From Acidimicrobiaceae bacterium (lineage in GTDB: Bacteria > Actinomycetota > Acidimicrobiia > Acidimicrobiales > RAAP-2): a stretch of 64,000 bases of DNA. The stretch covers positions 99,036 to 163,035 of the forward strand of contig PKWW01000033.1 of NCBI GenBank assembly GCA_003132165.1. The letters are read 5' to 3'. Shown piece after piece: positions 51,800 through 59,887 of this stretch. Under the pieces are notes generated by a model. That model was not told the DNA's origin, made no database searches, and worked only from the letters and a program-made list of their open reading frames with translations. Positions within the stretch are counted from its first letter, which is position 1. Every line of letters starts with the position of its first letter. The translations under genes were made by a program, and so were the position numbers.

Positions 51800-51826
51800 G
51801 CCTGGGTTTACACCGGAGACCCAGGC
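51800..51826 (+). terminator. Hairpin between polA and rpsA
   Basis: GCCTGGGT (51800-51807) and ACCCAGGC (51819-51826) form a perfect 8-bp stem with an 11-base loop, 24 bases after the polA stop. No U-tract follows (TCCTATTG), so termination would be weak or protein-assisted. The loop overlaps the proposed rpsA -35. Confidence 0.45.
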
Positions 51827-51835
51827 TCCTATTGT
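51807..51835 (+). promoter_or_regulatory. rpsA promoter (-35 TTTACA, -10 TATTGT)
   Basis: TTTACA (51807-51812) and TATTGT (51830-51835) are separated by 17 bases, the best sigma70-like pair I found in the window. Transcription would begin near 51842, leaving a leader of about 17 bases before ATG 51859. Confidence 0.55.
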
Positions 51836-51858
51836 CTAGAGGACCCCGGTGTGGTCGC

Positions 51859-53286
51859 ATGAAAGTAGTACGTATGTCGGACGGCACCAGCCTCCTTTCC
51901 CCCCAGCAAATGGGAACCTTTGACGCAGAAGGAAATTACATTCCTCGCGTCATCACCGAAGACAACATGGTCGGTACCGACCTCGCCACCCTCGTAGGTG
52001 ACAGTGTCCTCGAATTCGAAGACGGTGACCTGGTCACCGGAACTGTCGTGAAGATCGACCACGATGAAGTGCTGCTCGACATCGGTTTCAAGTCTGAGGG
52101 TGTCATCCCCTCGCGTGAACTGTCGATCCGCAACGACGTGGACCCCTCAGAGATCGTCTCGCTTGGCGAGCGCGTCGAGTGCCTCGTCCTGCAAAAGGAA
52201 GACAAGGAGGGACGTCTGGTCCTTTCCAAGAAGCGCGCCCAGTACGAAAAGGCTTGGAGCAACATCGAAGAGCTCAAGAACCGCGACGAGGTCGTCAAGG
52301 GTGTTGTGATCGAAGTTGTCAAGGGTGGTCTTATCGTGGACATCGGCCTTCGAGGCTTCCTGCCCGCGTCGCTGGTCGAGTTGCGTCGCGTTCGCGAACT
52401 GCAGCCCTATATCGGCAAGACCGTCGAAGCTAAGATCATCGAGCTCGACCGTAACCGCAACAACGTCGTCCTGTCGCGTCGTGCCTGGCTCGAAGAGACC
52501 CAGAAGGAACAGCGCGGCGACTTCCTCAACAACCTCAAGCCCGGTGAGCGCCGTCACGGTGTCATCTCTTCGGTCGTCAACTTTGGTGCCTTCGTGGACC
52601 TGGGCGGCATGGACGGCCTCATCCACGTCTCCGAACTCAGCTGGAAGCACATCGACCACCCCAGTCAGGTCGTGGCCGTGGGCGACGAGGTCGACGTCGA
52701 AGTGCTCGACGTGGACTTCTCCAAAGAGCGCATCTCGCTTTCACTCAAGGCAACCCAGTCCGACCCGTGGCAGGTCTTCGCCGACAGCCACGCCGTCGAT
52801 CAGTTGGTCTATGGCCGCGTAACCAAGATGGTGCCGTTTGGCGCGTTCGTCCAAGTGGGCGAGGGCATCGAGGGTCTCGTGCACATCTCGGAAATGGCTG
52901 CGCACCACGTCGAGTCGCCGGACCAGGTGGTTACGGCGGGCGAGGAGTTGTGGGTCAAGATCATCGAGCTCGACACCGCGCGACGCCGCATCAGCCTGTC
53001 GATCAAGCAGGCCGCCGAGGGTGGCGAAGTCTCCGAGGAGTACCGTGAGGCCTTCGGAAGTCACGCCTACGACACCGAGGGTAACTACATCGGCGGCATC
53101 GAGTACGGCGAGTTCACCCCCGAAACCGAGGCTCAGGCTGCTTGGGCCGAGTACGCGACCGAGACCACGGTGAAGTCCCCTGAGGACGACGCTGACACGG
53201 CCGGAGAGACAGCCGGAGAGACGGCCGGAGAGACGGTTGAAGAGACGGCCGGAGAAGCAATCGAAGAAGCGCCAGTCGCTGAATAA
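51859..53286 (+). CDS. rpsA: 30S ribosomal protein S1
   Basis: A 475-residue RNA-binding protein with four S1 motifs: GDLVTGTVVKIDHDEVLLDIGFKSEG, VKGVVIEVVKGGLIVDIGLRGFLP, RHGVISSVVNFGAFVDLGGMDGLIH and VYGRVTKMVPFGAFVQVGEGIEGLVHISE. Four domains is the actinobacterial form. The tail (about 390-475) is acidic and contains a tandem TAGE repeat. Start could be ATG 51859 or ATG 51874 (MSDGTS); neither has a strong ribosome binding site, which is usual for rpsA. Confidence 0.95.
   Translation: MKVVRMSDGTSLLSPQQMGTFDAEGNYIPRVITEDNMVGTDLATLVGDSVLEFEDGDLVTGTVVKIDHDEVLLDIGFKSEGVIPSRELSIRNDVDPSEIVSLGERVECLVLQKEDKEGRLVLSKKRAQYEKAWSNIEELKNRDEVVKGVVIEVVKGGLIVDIGLRGFLPASLVELRRVRELQPYIGKTVEAKIIELDRNRNNVVLSRRAWLEETQKEQRGDFLNNLKPGERRHGVISSVVNFGAFVDLGGMDGLIHVSELSWKHIDHPSQVVAVGDEVDVEVLDVDFSKERISLSLKATQSDPWQVFADSHAVDQLVYGRVTKMVPFGAFVQVGEGIEGLVHISEMAAHHVESPDQVVTAGEELWVKIIELDTARRRISLSIKQAAEGGEVSEEYREAFGSHAYDTEGNYIGGIEYGEFTPETEAQAAWAEYATETTVKSPEDDADTAGETAGETAGETVEETAGEAIEEAPVAE
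53197..53256 (+). repeat. 12-bp tandem repeat in the 3' end of rpsA
   Basis: Five consecutive units of ACGGCCGGAGAG, the second, fourth and fifth with substitutions, encode four-residue TAGE-like units in the S1 tail. The unit length is a multiple of three, so copy-number change would keep the frame. Confidence 0.85.
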
Positions 53287-53298
53287 CTGGAGTAGCGC

Positions 53299-53342
53299 TA
53301 GCCCGCTCTTGTAGCCAAAATGCTACGAGAGCGGGCTATTTT
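53299..53342 (+). terminator. Rho-independent terminator of rpsA
   Basis: TAGCCCGCTCT (53299-53309) pairs with AGAGCGGGCTA (53328-53338), extended inside by GTAGC/GCTAC with a six-base loop, and followed by TTTT. The stem includes the stop codon of the convergent oppF-type gene. On the minus strand no T-run follows, so it serves rpsA. Confidence 0.85.
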
Positions 53343-54310
53343 CGCGTTATGGACAGTGGGTAGTGACAGGAGACTTGGTGCCCCGGGGCCACCTCTTGTG
53401 GTAGCGGCTCTTCGTTGGCGCAGCGCTGGGTGGCATTCGGGCACCGGGTGCGGAAACGACAGCCGCTCGGCGGGTTCAACGGGCTGGGCGGTTCACCCTC
53501 GAGGACTTGTGCGTGCATGGGCGAGTCCGGGTCGGCTTCCAGAGCGGCACCAAGCAGGAACTTCGTGTACGGGTGGGCGGGTGCCTCGTAGAGTGCGTCC
53601 GCCGGTCCGATCTCGCAGATCTTCCCCAGGTACATGACGGCGACCCGGTCGCTGACGTTCTTCACGACCGCGAGGTCGTGAGCGATGAACAGCAGCGTGA
53701 GGCCATACTCGCGCTTCAGGTCCTCGAGGAGGTTCAGGATCTGGGCCTGTACCGAGACGTCGAGCGCCGAGACCATTTCGTCACAGATCAGAAGCTTGGG
53801 GCGCATGGCGAGCGACCGCGCAATCGAGATTCGCTGACACTGACCACCGGAGAACTGGCGAGCGTACCGGTTGCCGTAGACCGCGGGGTCGATGCCAACC
53901 TTGCTGAGCAGATCGCTCACGAGCACGTCACGCTCGTGGCCCGAAATGGTCTTCCAGCAGTCGAGGGGCTCGGCGACGATGTCCTTGACCCTTCGACGCG
54001 GGTTGAGCGAACTGATCGGGTCCTGGAAGATCATCTGCATTCGAGTGCGGATGTTACGAAGTGCGCGACCTTTCTGCTTGATCAGGTCAATGCCTTGGAG
54101 CTCGATGAGCCCTCCCGACGGCTCGACGATACGCATCAGCGCTTTACCGGTTGTTGATTTGCCGCAGCCCGACTCGCCCACGAGGCCGAGTGTCTCGCCT
54201 TCGAAGACGTCGAAACTGACGCCAGCGACGGCACTTACCGCATGCCTGCCACGTCCGAACGTGACCTGAAGGTCGCGGACCCTTAAGAGAGGTTGTGTGG
54301 TATCGGTCAT
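53336..54310 (-). CDS. Oligopeptide/dipeptide ABC transporter ATPase, OppF/DppF type
   Basis: A 324-residue ATPase, last gene of a four-gene permease operon. Walker [13 protein letters not shown], signature FSGGQCQR, Walker [13 protein letters not shown] and the C-terminal peptide-transporter extension with [11 protein letters not shown] (cysteine-rich) are present. Two small oddities: the signature usually reads SGGQRQR, and Walker B usually reads CDEPVSALD. Its stop lies inside the rpsA terminator. It overlaps the preceding ATPase gene by one base (TGATG). Confidence 0.93.
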   Translation of the reverse strand: MTDTTQPLLRVRDLQVTFGRGRHAVSAVAGVSFDVFEGETLGLVGESGCGKSTTGKALMRIVEPSGGLIELQGIDLIKQKGRALRNIRTRMQMIFQDPISSLNPRRRVKDIVAEPLDCWKTISGHERDVLVSDLLSKVGIDPAVYGNRYARQFSGGQCQRISIARSLAMRPKLLICDEMVSALDVSVQAQILNLLEDLKREYGLTLLFIAHDLAVVKNVSDRVAVMYLGKICEIGPADALYEAPAHPYTKFLLGAALEADPDSPMHAQVLEGEPPSPLNPPSGCRFRTRCPNATQRCANEEPLPQEVAPGHQVSCHYPLSITRK

Positions 54311-55314
54311 CAGGCCGAAGCTCCTCGAGTAGTTGGCAGGGGATTCCAGCAGGCGAACGAATGGGCGGGCTCGTCGGCGGGCTGCAGTTCCGGGCGCTCA
54401 TTGTGGCATCTGTCGGTCGCGTAGGAGCAACGTGGAGCGAAACTGCAGCCGTCGCTCAACTTGAGTAGGTTCGGAGGCCGACCGGGAATAGTCGTCAGTC
54501 GGGTGTGCGAGGCGTTGGAGACCTTCGGCGAGCTCTCAAGCAATGCGCGGGTGTAGGGCATGCGGTGGTGGTGGAAGACGTCGCGCGTGTCGCCGATCTC
54601 GACGATGCGACCCGCGTACATGACGATGATTCGCGACGTGCGTGTGGCGACGACGCCCAAGTCGTGGGTGACGAGAACCACCGACATGTGAAGTCGCTCT
54701 TTCAATTCGTCGAGGAGGTTGAGAATCTGCGCCTGGATGGTGACGTCGAGGCCGGTCGTGGGCTCATCGGCCATGAGCAACTTAGGTGAGCAGGCGAGGG
54801 CGATGGCGATTACGACGCGCTGGCGCATACCGCCCGAAAGCTGGCCGGGGTAGGCGCTGTATCGATGCGCAGGCGAGGGAATGCCTACGAGTTCCAAGAG
54901 TTCGATGGCGCGGGCCTTGGCGTCGACTTTGGACATGCCGAGACGGACGCGCAGCGACTCGTCGATCTGCTTGCCGATGCGCATCACTGGATTCAACGAT
55001 GTCATCGGGTCCTGGAAGACCATGGCGACCTCGGTGCCCCAAAGGCCGCGCTTGAAGTCCTCGCTGGCCCCGACCATCTCATTGCCGTTCAAGAGGACAG
55101 AGCCCGTGACCACAACGTTCGTGCGCGGCTGCAAACCCATGATTGTCCGAGAGAGCACGGTCTTTCCCGAACCCGACTCGCCGACGATGCCAATGGTCTC
55201 ATTGCGCAGCATCTCGAAGGAAACGCCGCTGACGGCCGGCAGCGGCCCGCCCGCAGTGCTGAATGTCGTTGCGAGATTGTTGACTATGAGGAGCTTTTCG
55301 GATTCGTTGCTCAT
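54310..55314 (-). CDS. Oligopeptide/dipeptide ABC transporter ATPase, OppD/DppD type
   Basis: A 334-residue ATPase with Walker [25 protein letters not shown], Walker [17 protein letters not shown], and the C-terminal [28 protein letters not shown] domain carrying the cysteine motif of the Opp/Dpp group. It pairs with the next ATPase to energise the two permeases. It overlaps the permease gene upstream by four bases. Confidence 0.94.
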   Translation of the reverse strand: MSNESEKLLIVNNLATTFSTAGGPLPAVSGVSFEMLRNETIGIVGESGSGKTVLSRTIMGLQPRTNVVVTGSVLLNGNEMVGASEDFKRGLWGTEVAMVFQDPMTSLNPVMRIGKQIDESLRVRLGMSKVDAKARAIELLELVGIPSPAHRYSAYPGQLSGGMRQRVVIAIALACSPKLLMADEPTTGLDVTIQAQILNLLDELKERLHMSVVLVTHDLGVVATRTSRIIVMYAGRIVEIGDTRDVFHHHRMPYTRALLESSPKVSNASHTRLTTIPGRPPNLLKLSDGCSFAPRCSYATDRCHNERPELQPADEPAHSFACWNPLPTTRGASA

Positions 55315-56210
55315 AGCTTCACCTCGGTCACGTCGAAGTGATTGCGCAGACGGTCACCGATGAAGTTGAGGCTCAGTAGGAATAGACACATTGCGAGCGA
55401 CGGGAAGATGACCAGCCACGGGTTTTGGGCCAGCACCGTGCGGGCCTCGTTGATCATGTTGCCCCACGACGGCGTCGGGGGGTTGACTGAGAGTCCGAGG
55501 AAGGCTAACGATCCTTCGAGCACTACCACGGTCGCGATGCCGATGAGGAGGAATGAGATGCCGATTGGTGCGATGTTCGGTAACAACTCTTTCAAAAGGA
55601 TTCTTCGGTCGGTGGCACCTTGCACCTTGGCGGCGATGATGTAGTCCTTGGTTGCGACCGACAATGTTGCGGTTCTTATGACGCGGTAGACCAGCGGTAC
55701 CGAAGCCAGTCCGATGACGACGATGATCTTGAGAAGTGTCCTTGGTGTCCAGAACGAGAGCACCGCGATAGTCGCAATGATCGCGGGAAAGGCGAGGAAG
55801 ATATACATGATCGTCGACAGAATAAGGTCGAAGCGGCCGCGCCGGTAGGCCGCGAGCATGCCCAGCGGGGCTCCGAGACCGAAGCCAATGAGCATGGCGC
55901 CCGCACCGACCGTTATTGAGATTCGAGAACCGTAGACAACGCGGGCGAAGATGTCGCGGCCGATGTCGTCGGTGCCGAAGATGTGATGCAAGGACGGAGC
56001 TGTATTGATGGCGCCGTAGTCCTGATAGAGGGGGTTTTGGAGCGGAAGCACATTGGCGAAGATGGCACCGATGATGTTCAGCGCGATCCAGCCGACACAG
56101 ATCCAGAAGAAGATGCCGAGCGGCTCGCGCTTCTCCGGCTTCTCGATGTGCAGGATTTCTTCGGTGAGCGCCAGCTCACCCGCGGATTCCATTGAAAATG
56201 CGTTACTCAC
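55311..56210 (-). CDS. ABC transporter permease, OppC/DppC type
   Basis: A 299-residue permease. A cytoplasmic N-terminus, one helix, then HHIFGTDDIGRDIFARVVYGSRISI, the DppC hallmark, and five further helices with the ATPase-coupling loop KVQGATDRRILLKELLPNIAP. FLGLSVNPPTPSWGNMINEA is at the end. It overlaps the OppB-type gene by eight bases. Confidence 0.93.
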   Translation of the reverse strand: MSNAFSMESAGELALTEEILHIEKPEKREPLGIFFWICVGWIALNIIGAIFANVLPLQNPLYQDYGAINTAPSLHHIFGTDDIGRDIFARVVYGSRISITVGAGAMLIGFGLGAPLGMLAAYRRGRFDLILSTIMYIFLAFPAIIATIAVLSFWTPRTLLKIIVVIGLASVPLVYRVIRTATLSVATKDYIIAAKVQGATDRRILLKELLPNIAPIGISFLLIGIATVVVLEGSLAFLGLSVNPPTPSWGNMINEARTVLAQNPWLVIFPSLAMCLFLLSLNFIGDRLRNHFDVTEVKL

Positions 56211-57153
56211 GGCTGATCCTCGGGTCGACGAGATTAATGATGAAGTCGAAGGTGAAGTTGATTAGGACGACGCCGACCGCAACCACGAGGACGATGCCCT
56301 GAACCAATAGATAGTCACTTTGATTGATCGCCGAGATCAATGTATAGCCGAGGCCTGGAATAGAGAGCAGATATTGCACCACGAAGCCGCCGGCGAGCAG
56401 GCCGCCGATATTGATACCGGCCGCACCGAGCAGAGCGACCGATGAGGGCCGAAATGCGTGGCGCCACATGATGCGACGCTGGCTGATGCCCTTGGACCTC
56501 GCCATGGTGATGAATTCCTCCTGCAAGGTGGCGATGAGGTCACTTCGCAAGACACGGAAGTACAGGACGAAACTTCCGATCGCCAGCGTGATTGCTGGCA
56601 ACGACAGGCTCTCGAGGTTCGTTATCCAGTCCTGGCTAAACGATACGTAGGACGAGGGTCCGATGTTGGGTATTGCCAATTTGATCGCGAAATAGAGCAC
56701 CATCAGCACGATGATGACGAAGGGTGGTACTGAGAGCAGTGTGAAACTGCCGGCGCTGAGTACTCGGTCGAGCGGACCGTCGGGCTTACGGGCTGATCGC
56801 ATGGCCAGAGGAATCGCCGCGGCGAAGGCGAGCACTTGGCTGAGCACCATGATTTCGAGGTCGATCGGGAAGGCGGCCCGGATGGTGCTCACTACGGAGG
56901 TTTGTGAGATGAATGAAGTACCCAAGTTGCCGCTGAGTACGTTTTTGATCCAGACGAAATATTGGACGTAGATGGGCTTGTTGAGTCCGAGCAGTTTGAA
57001 GAGTTTGGCCTGATTCGCAGGGCTGGCGCCCGGTCCCTCAATGACGACGGTGATGTTTCCCGGTAGCAGGTGGATCAGATAAAAGCTTCCGATCGAGATG
57101 ATGAAGATAATGCCGATCAACATCAGTATGCGCCTTGTGACGTATCTGAGCAC
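56203..57153 (-). CDS. ABC transporter permease, OppB/DppB type
   Basis: A 316-residue permease, first gene of the operon. TRRILMLIGIIFIISIGSFYLIHLLPG is the N-terminal helix, then LGLNKPIYVQYFVWIKNVLSGNLGTSF, and the coupling loop ITMARSKGISQRRIMWRHAFRPS. It starts with GTG after a G-rich GGGGGGGGAAGA. A TATTGT box (57181-57186, minus strand) may be the promoter. No solute-binding protein gene is in the operon, so the substrate (peptide, nickel or other) is open. Confidence 0.93.
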   Translation of the reverse strand: MLRYVTRRILMLIGIIFIISIGSFYLIHLLPGNITVVIEGPGASPANQAKLFKLLGLNKPIYVQYFVWIKNVLSGNLGTSFISQTSVVSTIRAAFPIDLEIMVLSQVLAFAAAIPLAMRSARKPDGPLDRVLSAGSFTLLSVPPFVIIVLMVLYFAIKLAIPNIGPSSYVSFSQDWITNLESLSLPAITLAIGSFVLYFRVLRSDLIATLQEEFITMARSKGISQRRIMWRHAFRPSSVALLGAAGINIGGLLAGGFVVQYLLSIPGLGYTLISAINQSDYLLVQGIVLVVAVGVVLINFTFDFIINLVDPRISRE

Positions 57154-57180
57154 TCTTCCCCCCCTCAGAGACTTCTTTCG

Positions 57181-57186
57181 ACAATA
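57181..57186 (-). promoter_or_regulatory. Candidate -10 box of the Opp/Dpp operon
   Basis: TATTGT on the minus strand lies 27 bases upstream of the OppB-type GTG; a transcript starting near 57174 would include the G-rich ribosome binding site. Confidence 0.35.
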
Positions 57187-57251
57187 GCCAAAGCGTGACC
57201 CCCCCGAGTGCGACCATCTCGCTCGGCGACTTGGATGTCACACGCCATGGC

Positions 57252-57257
57252 TACCGT
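57252..57257 (+). promoter_or_regulatory. -10 box of coaE (leaderless architecture)
   Basis: TACCGT is followed by GGGACC (six bases) and ATG 57264. This supports the short start over an upstream in-frame start at 57195. Confidence 0.55.
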
Positions 57258-57263
57258 GGGACC

Positions 57264-57860
57264 ATGAAACGAATCGCTATCGCTGGCGGTATCGGCGCTG
57301 GGAAGTCGGCAGCGACGAATCGGCTGTCGGAGTTCGGCTTCACCGTCGTCGATGCGGATGAAGTCGCGCATCAGGTAGTTGAGCCCGGCGAACCTGCTTG
57401 GCAGGCCCTGCGCGACGCGTTCGGTGATGCCATACTTGCGTCCGACCGAACTCTGGACCGGCCCTTTGTCGCGCAGGTTGTTTTCAATGATGCCACGGCT
57501 CTCCGGCGTCTTAATTCCATCACGCACGGATATATTGGCACGGAACTCGTCCGGCAAATTCGCGCGGCGAGGGGCGCAGCCGTATTTGTCGCTCTTCCGC
57601 TCTTCCGCTCCGAGCACAGAAAGTCTCTCAATCTCGACGAGGTTTGGTCGGTGCAGGCATCGCCCGAAGTCGCAATTGAACGGCTCGTCAAATACAGATC
57701 ATTCTCCGAAGAGGACGCACGGGCACGCCTGGGCGCGCAGATGAGTAATGCGGAGCGCGCCACAATCGTCGATCAGGTTATCTGGAACGACGGCACGCTG
57801 AACGATTTGTACCAGCGACTCGACGTAGAGCTCCATCGGTGTGGGTTGAGTCATGGATAG
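57264..57860 (+). CDS. coaE: Dephospho-CoA kinase
   Basis: A 198-residue P-loop kinase that completes coenzyme A. P-loop GGIGAGKSAATNRL, VVDADEVAHQVVEPG (substrate Asp), VFVALPLFRSE and the R-rich lid VKYRSFSEEDARARLGAQM are visible; mycobacterial versions carry an extra C-terminal domain absent here. It overlaps uvrB by eight bases. Confidence 0.94.
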   Translation: MKRIAIAGGIGAGKSAATNRLSEFGFTVVDADEVAHQVVEPGEPAWQALRDAFGDAILASDRTLDRPFVAQVVFNDATALRRLNSITHGYIGTELVRQIRAARGAAVFVALPLFRSEHRKSLNLDEVWSVQASPEVAIERLVKYRSFSEEDARARLGAQMSNAERATIVDQVIWNDGTLNDLYQRLDVELHRCGLSHG

Positions 57861-59871
57861 ATTTCTCGTCGAATCGCCATTCAGCCCTTCGGGCGATCAG
57901 CCGACGGCGATTGCCACGTTGGCCGAGGGCGTCGAGGACGGACTTCGTTACCAGACACTCGAGGGCATCACCGGTAGCGGAAAGACCGCAACCATTGCCT
58001 GGCTGGTTGAGCGCGTGCAACGACCAACGTTGATTCTCGAACCCAATAAGTCGCTCGCCGCGCAATTGGCGTCGGAACTGAAGGAGATGCTGCCCCAAAA
58101 CCGTGTTGAGTTCTTCGTCTCGTATTACGACTACTACCAACCCGAGGCCTACATTCCGCGTACTGACACCTTCATTGAGAAGGACAGTTCTATCAACGAG
58201 GAGATCGACCGGCTGCGCCACGCCGCGACGTCATCGTTGCTGACCCATCGCGACACGATCGTCGTCGCATCGGTGTCGTGCATCTACGGACTGGGATCAC
58301 CGGTCGAGTACCGCGAGCGAATGTTGCAGTTGGAAGTAGGTGGAAGCTTCGACCAGCGCGCGTTGTTGCGACGACTGGTCGAGATGCAGTACAGCCGCAA
58401 TGAGTTGGTGCTCGACAGAGGAGCATTTCGCATGAAGGGTGACACGCTCGAGATTCAGCCCGCCTACAGCAACGAGGCGGTGCGGGTCTCATTCTTCGGT
58501 GACGAAGTGGAGGAGATTTCCTTCTTCAATCCAGTCACCCAGGAGAGCCGTGGCCGGGTCAACGAGTTCACGTTGTTCGCTGCGTCGCACTACGCGACGA
58601 GCACCGAGACGCTCCAGCGCGCCTGCCGGTCAATCGAGGAGGAGCTCCAGGTGCAGTTGGCGACATTCCAGGCGGAGGGGAAGCTTCTCGAGGCCCAGCG
58701 GTTACGTTCGCGTACCGAGCACGACCTGGAGATGCTCGAAGAGACCGGGATTTGCGCGGGCATCGAGAACTATTCGGCCCACCTTGATGGTCGCAAGCGC
58801 GGTGAGCGTCCATACACGTTGCTCGACTACTTCCCAGCGGACTTCCTGGTGGTGATTGACGAGTCGCACGTGGCCGTGCCCCAGGTACGCGGTCAGTTCG
58901 CTGGCGACCGCTCTCGAAAGTTGACGCTCGTCGAACACGGGTTCCGTCTGCCCAGCGCCATGGACAACCGGCCTCTGAACTTCGATGAGTTCATGGAGTT
59001 GGTTCCCCAGATGGTGTTCGTCTCGGCGACCCCCGGGCCGTATGAACTCGAGCACAGCGATCAAATCGTCGAGCAGGTCATCCGTCCGACCGGCCTCATC
59101 GATCCGGTGGTGACCGTGGTACCCACGAAGAACCAAATTGATGACCTGCGAGTTCGTCTTGACACGACCATCGAGCGAGGGGAGCGGGTGCTGATTACCA
59201 CGCTCACCAAGCGCATGGCCGAAGATCTGACGAACTTTCTCGCTAAGGCCGGCTACCGCGTGCAGTACCTGCACAGCGACATCGACACGATCCAGCGCAT
59301 CGAGATCTTGCGGTCGTTGCGCTTGGGTGAGTTCGACATACTCGTCGGTATCAACTTGTTGCGAGAAGGACTCGACCTGCCCGAGGTGTCGCTCGTGGTG
59401 ATACTCGACGCCGACAAAGAGGGCTTCTTACGTTCCCGATCGGCACTGATCCAGACCATCGGACGCGCGGCGCGCAACTCGAACGGTGAGGCGGTGTTGT
59501 ACGCCGATCGGGTGACGGATTCGATGCGCGAGGCGATATCGCTGACCGAGAGACGGCGAATTCTCCAGATCGCCTACAACACCGAGCACGGCATCGAGCC
59601 AAAGACGGTCATGAAGAACGTCGCGGACATCCTTGGTCGCCTCCGAAGCGAATCAGCGCCCGAACCATCGAACCGGTCGCACGGCATCTCCTCGCTCGAG
59701 GATTCCCTGCCCGATGACCTCAATATCGAGATCGCCCGGGTCGAGAAGGCCATGCTCGGGGCGGCTGCGGAGTTGCGTTTCGAAGAGGCGGCCGCGCTGC
59801 GCGATTACCTGCACAACCTTCAGCGTCAGGGGCTTGACACGACGCTCGTCGGCCTGACTATCGATGGCTGA
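57853..59871 (+). CDS. uvrB: UvrABC system protein B
   Basis: A 672-residue damage-verification helicase of nucleotide excision repair. Walker [12 protein letters not shown], the beta-hairpin [24 protein letters not shown] (Walker B type), [13 protein letters not shown], and [19 protein letters not shown] are present, with a C-terminal UVR domain ([21 protein letters not shown]) that binds UvrC. Length is normal. Confidence 0.97.
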   Translation: MDRFLVESPFSPSGDQPTAIATLAEGVEDGLRYQTLEGITGSGKTATIAWLVERVQRPTLILEPNKSLAAQLASELKEMLPQNRVEFFVSYYDYYQPEAYIPRTDTFIEKDSSINEEIDRLRHAATSSLLTHRDTIVVASVSCIYGLGSPVEYRERMLQLEVGGSFDQRALLRRLVEMQYSRNELVLDRGAFRMKGDTLEIQPAYSNEAVRVSFFGDEVEEISFFNPVTQESRGRVNEFTLFAASHYATSTETLQRACRSIEEELQVQLATFQAEGKLLEAQRLRSRTEHDLEMLEETGICAGIENYSAHLDGRKRGERPYTLLDYFPADFLVVIDESHVAVPQVRGQFAGDRSRKLTLVEHGFRLPSAMDNRPLNFDEFMELVPQMVFVSATPGPYELEHSDQIVEQVIRPTGLIDPVVTVVPTKNQIDDLRVRLDTTIERGERVLITTLTKRMAEDLTNFLAKAGYRVQYLHSDIDTIQRIEILRSLRLGEFDILVGINLLREGLDLPEVSLVVILDADKEGFLRSRSALIQTIGRAARNSNGEAVLYADRVTDSMREAISLTERRRILQIAYNTEHGIEPKTVMKNVADILGRLRSESAPEPSNRSHGISSLEDSLPDDLNIEIARVEKAMLGAAAELRFEEAAALRDYLHNLQRQGLDTTLVGLTIDG

Positions 59872-59875
59872 CCGG

Positions 59876-59881
59876 TAGATT
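59876..59881 (+). promoter_or_regulatory. -10 box of uvrA (leaderless architecture)
   Basis: TAGATT is followed by CGCTCT (six bases) and the uvrA ATG at 59888. I see no LexA-type operator in the 16-base gap. Confidence 0.55.
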
Positions 59882-59887
59882 CGCTCT

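Noticed and set aside
53299..53342. Bidirectional terminator serving the Opp/Dpp operon as well
   Set aside because: On the minus strand the hairpin is followed by GCGCTACTCC, with no T-run.
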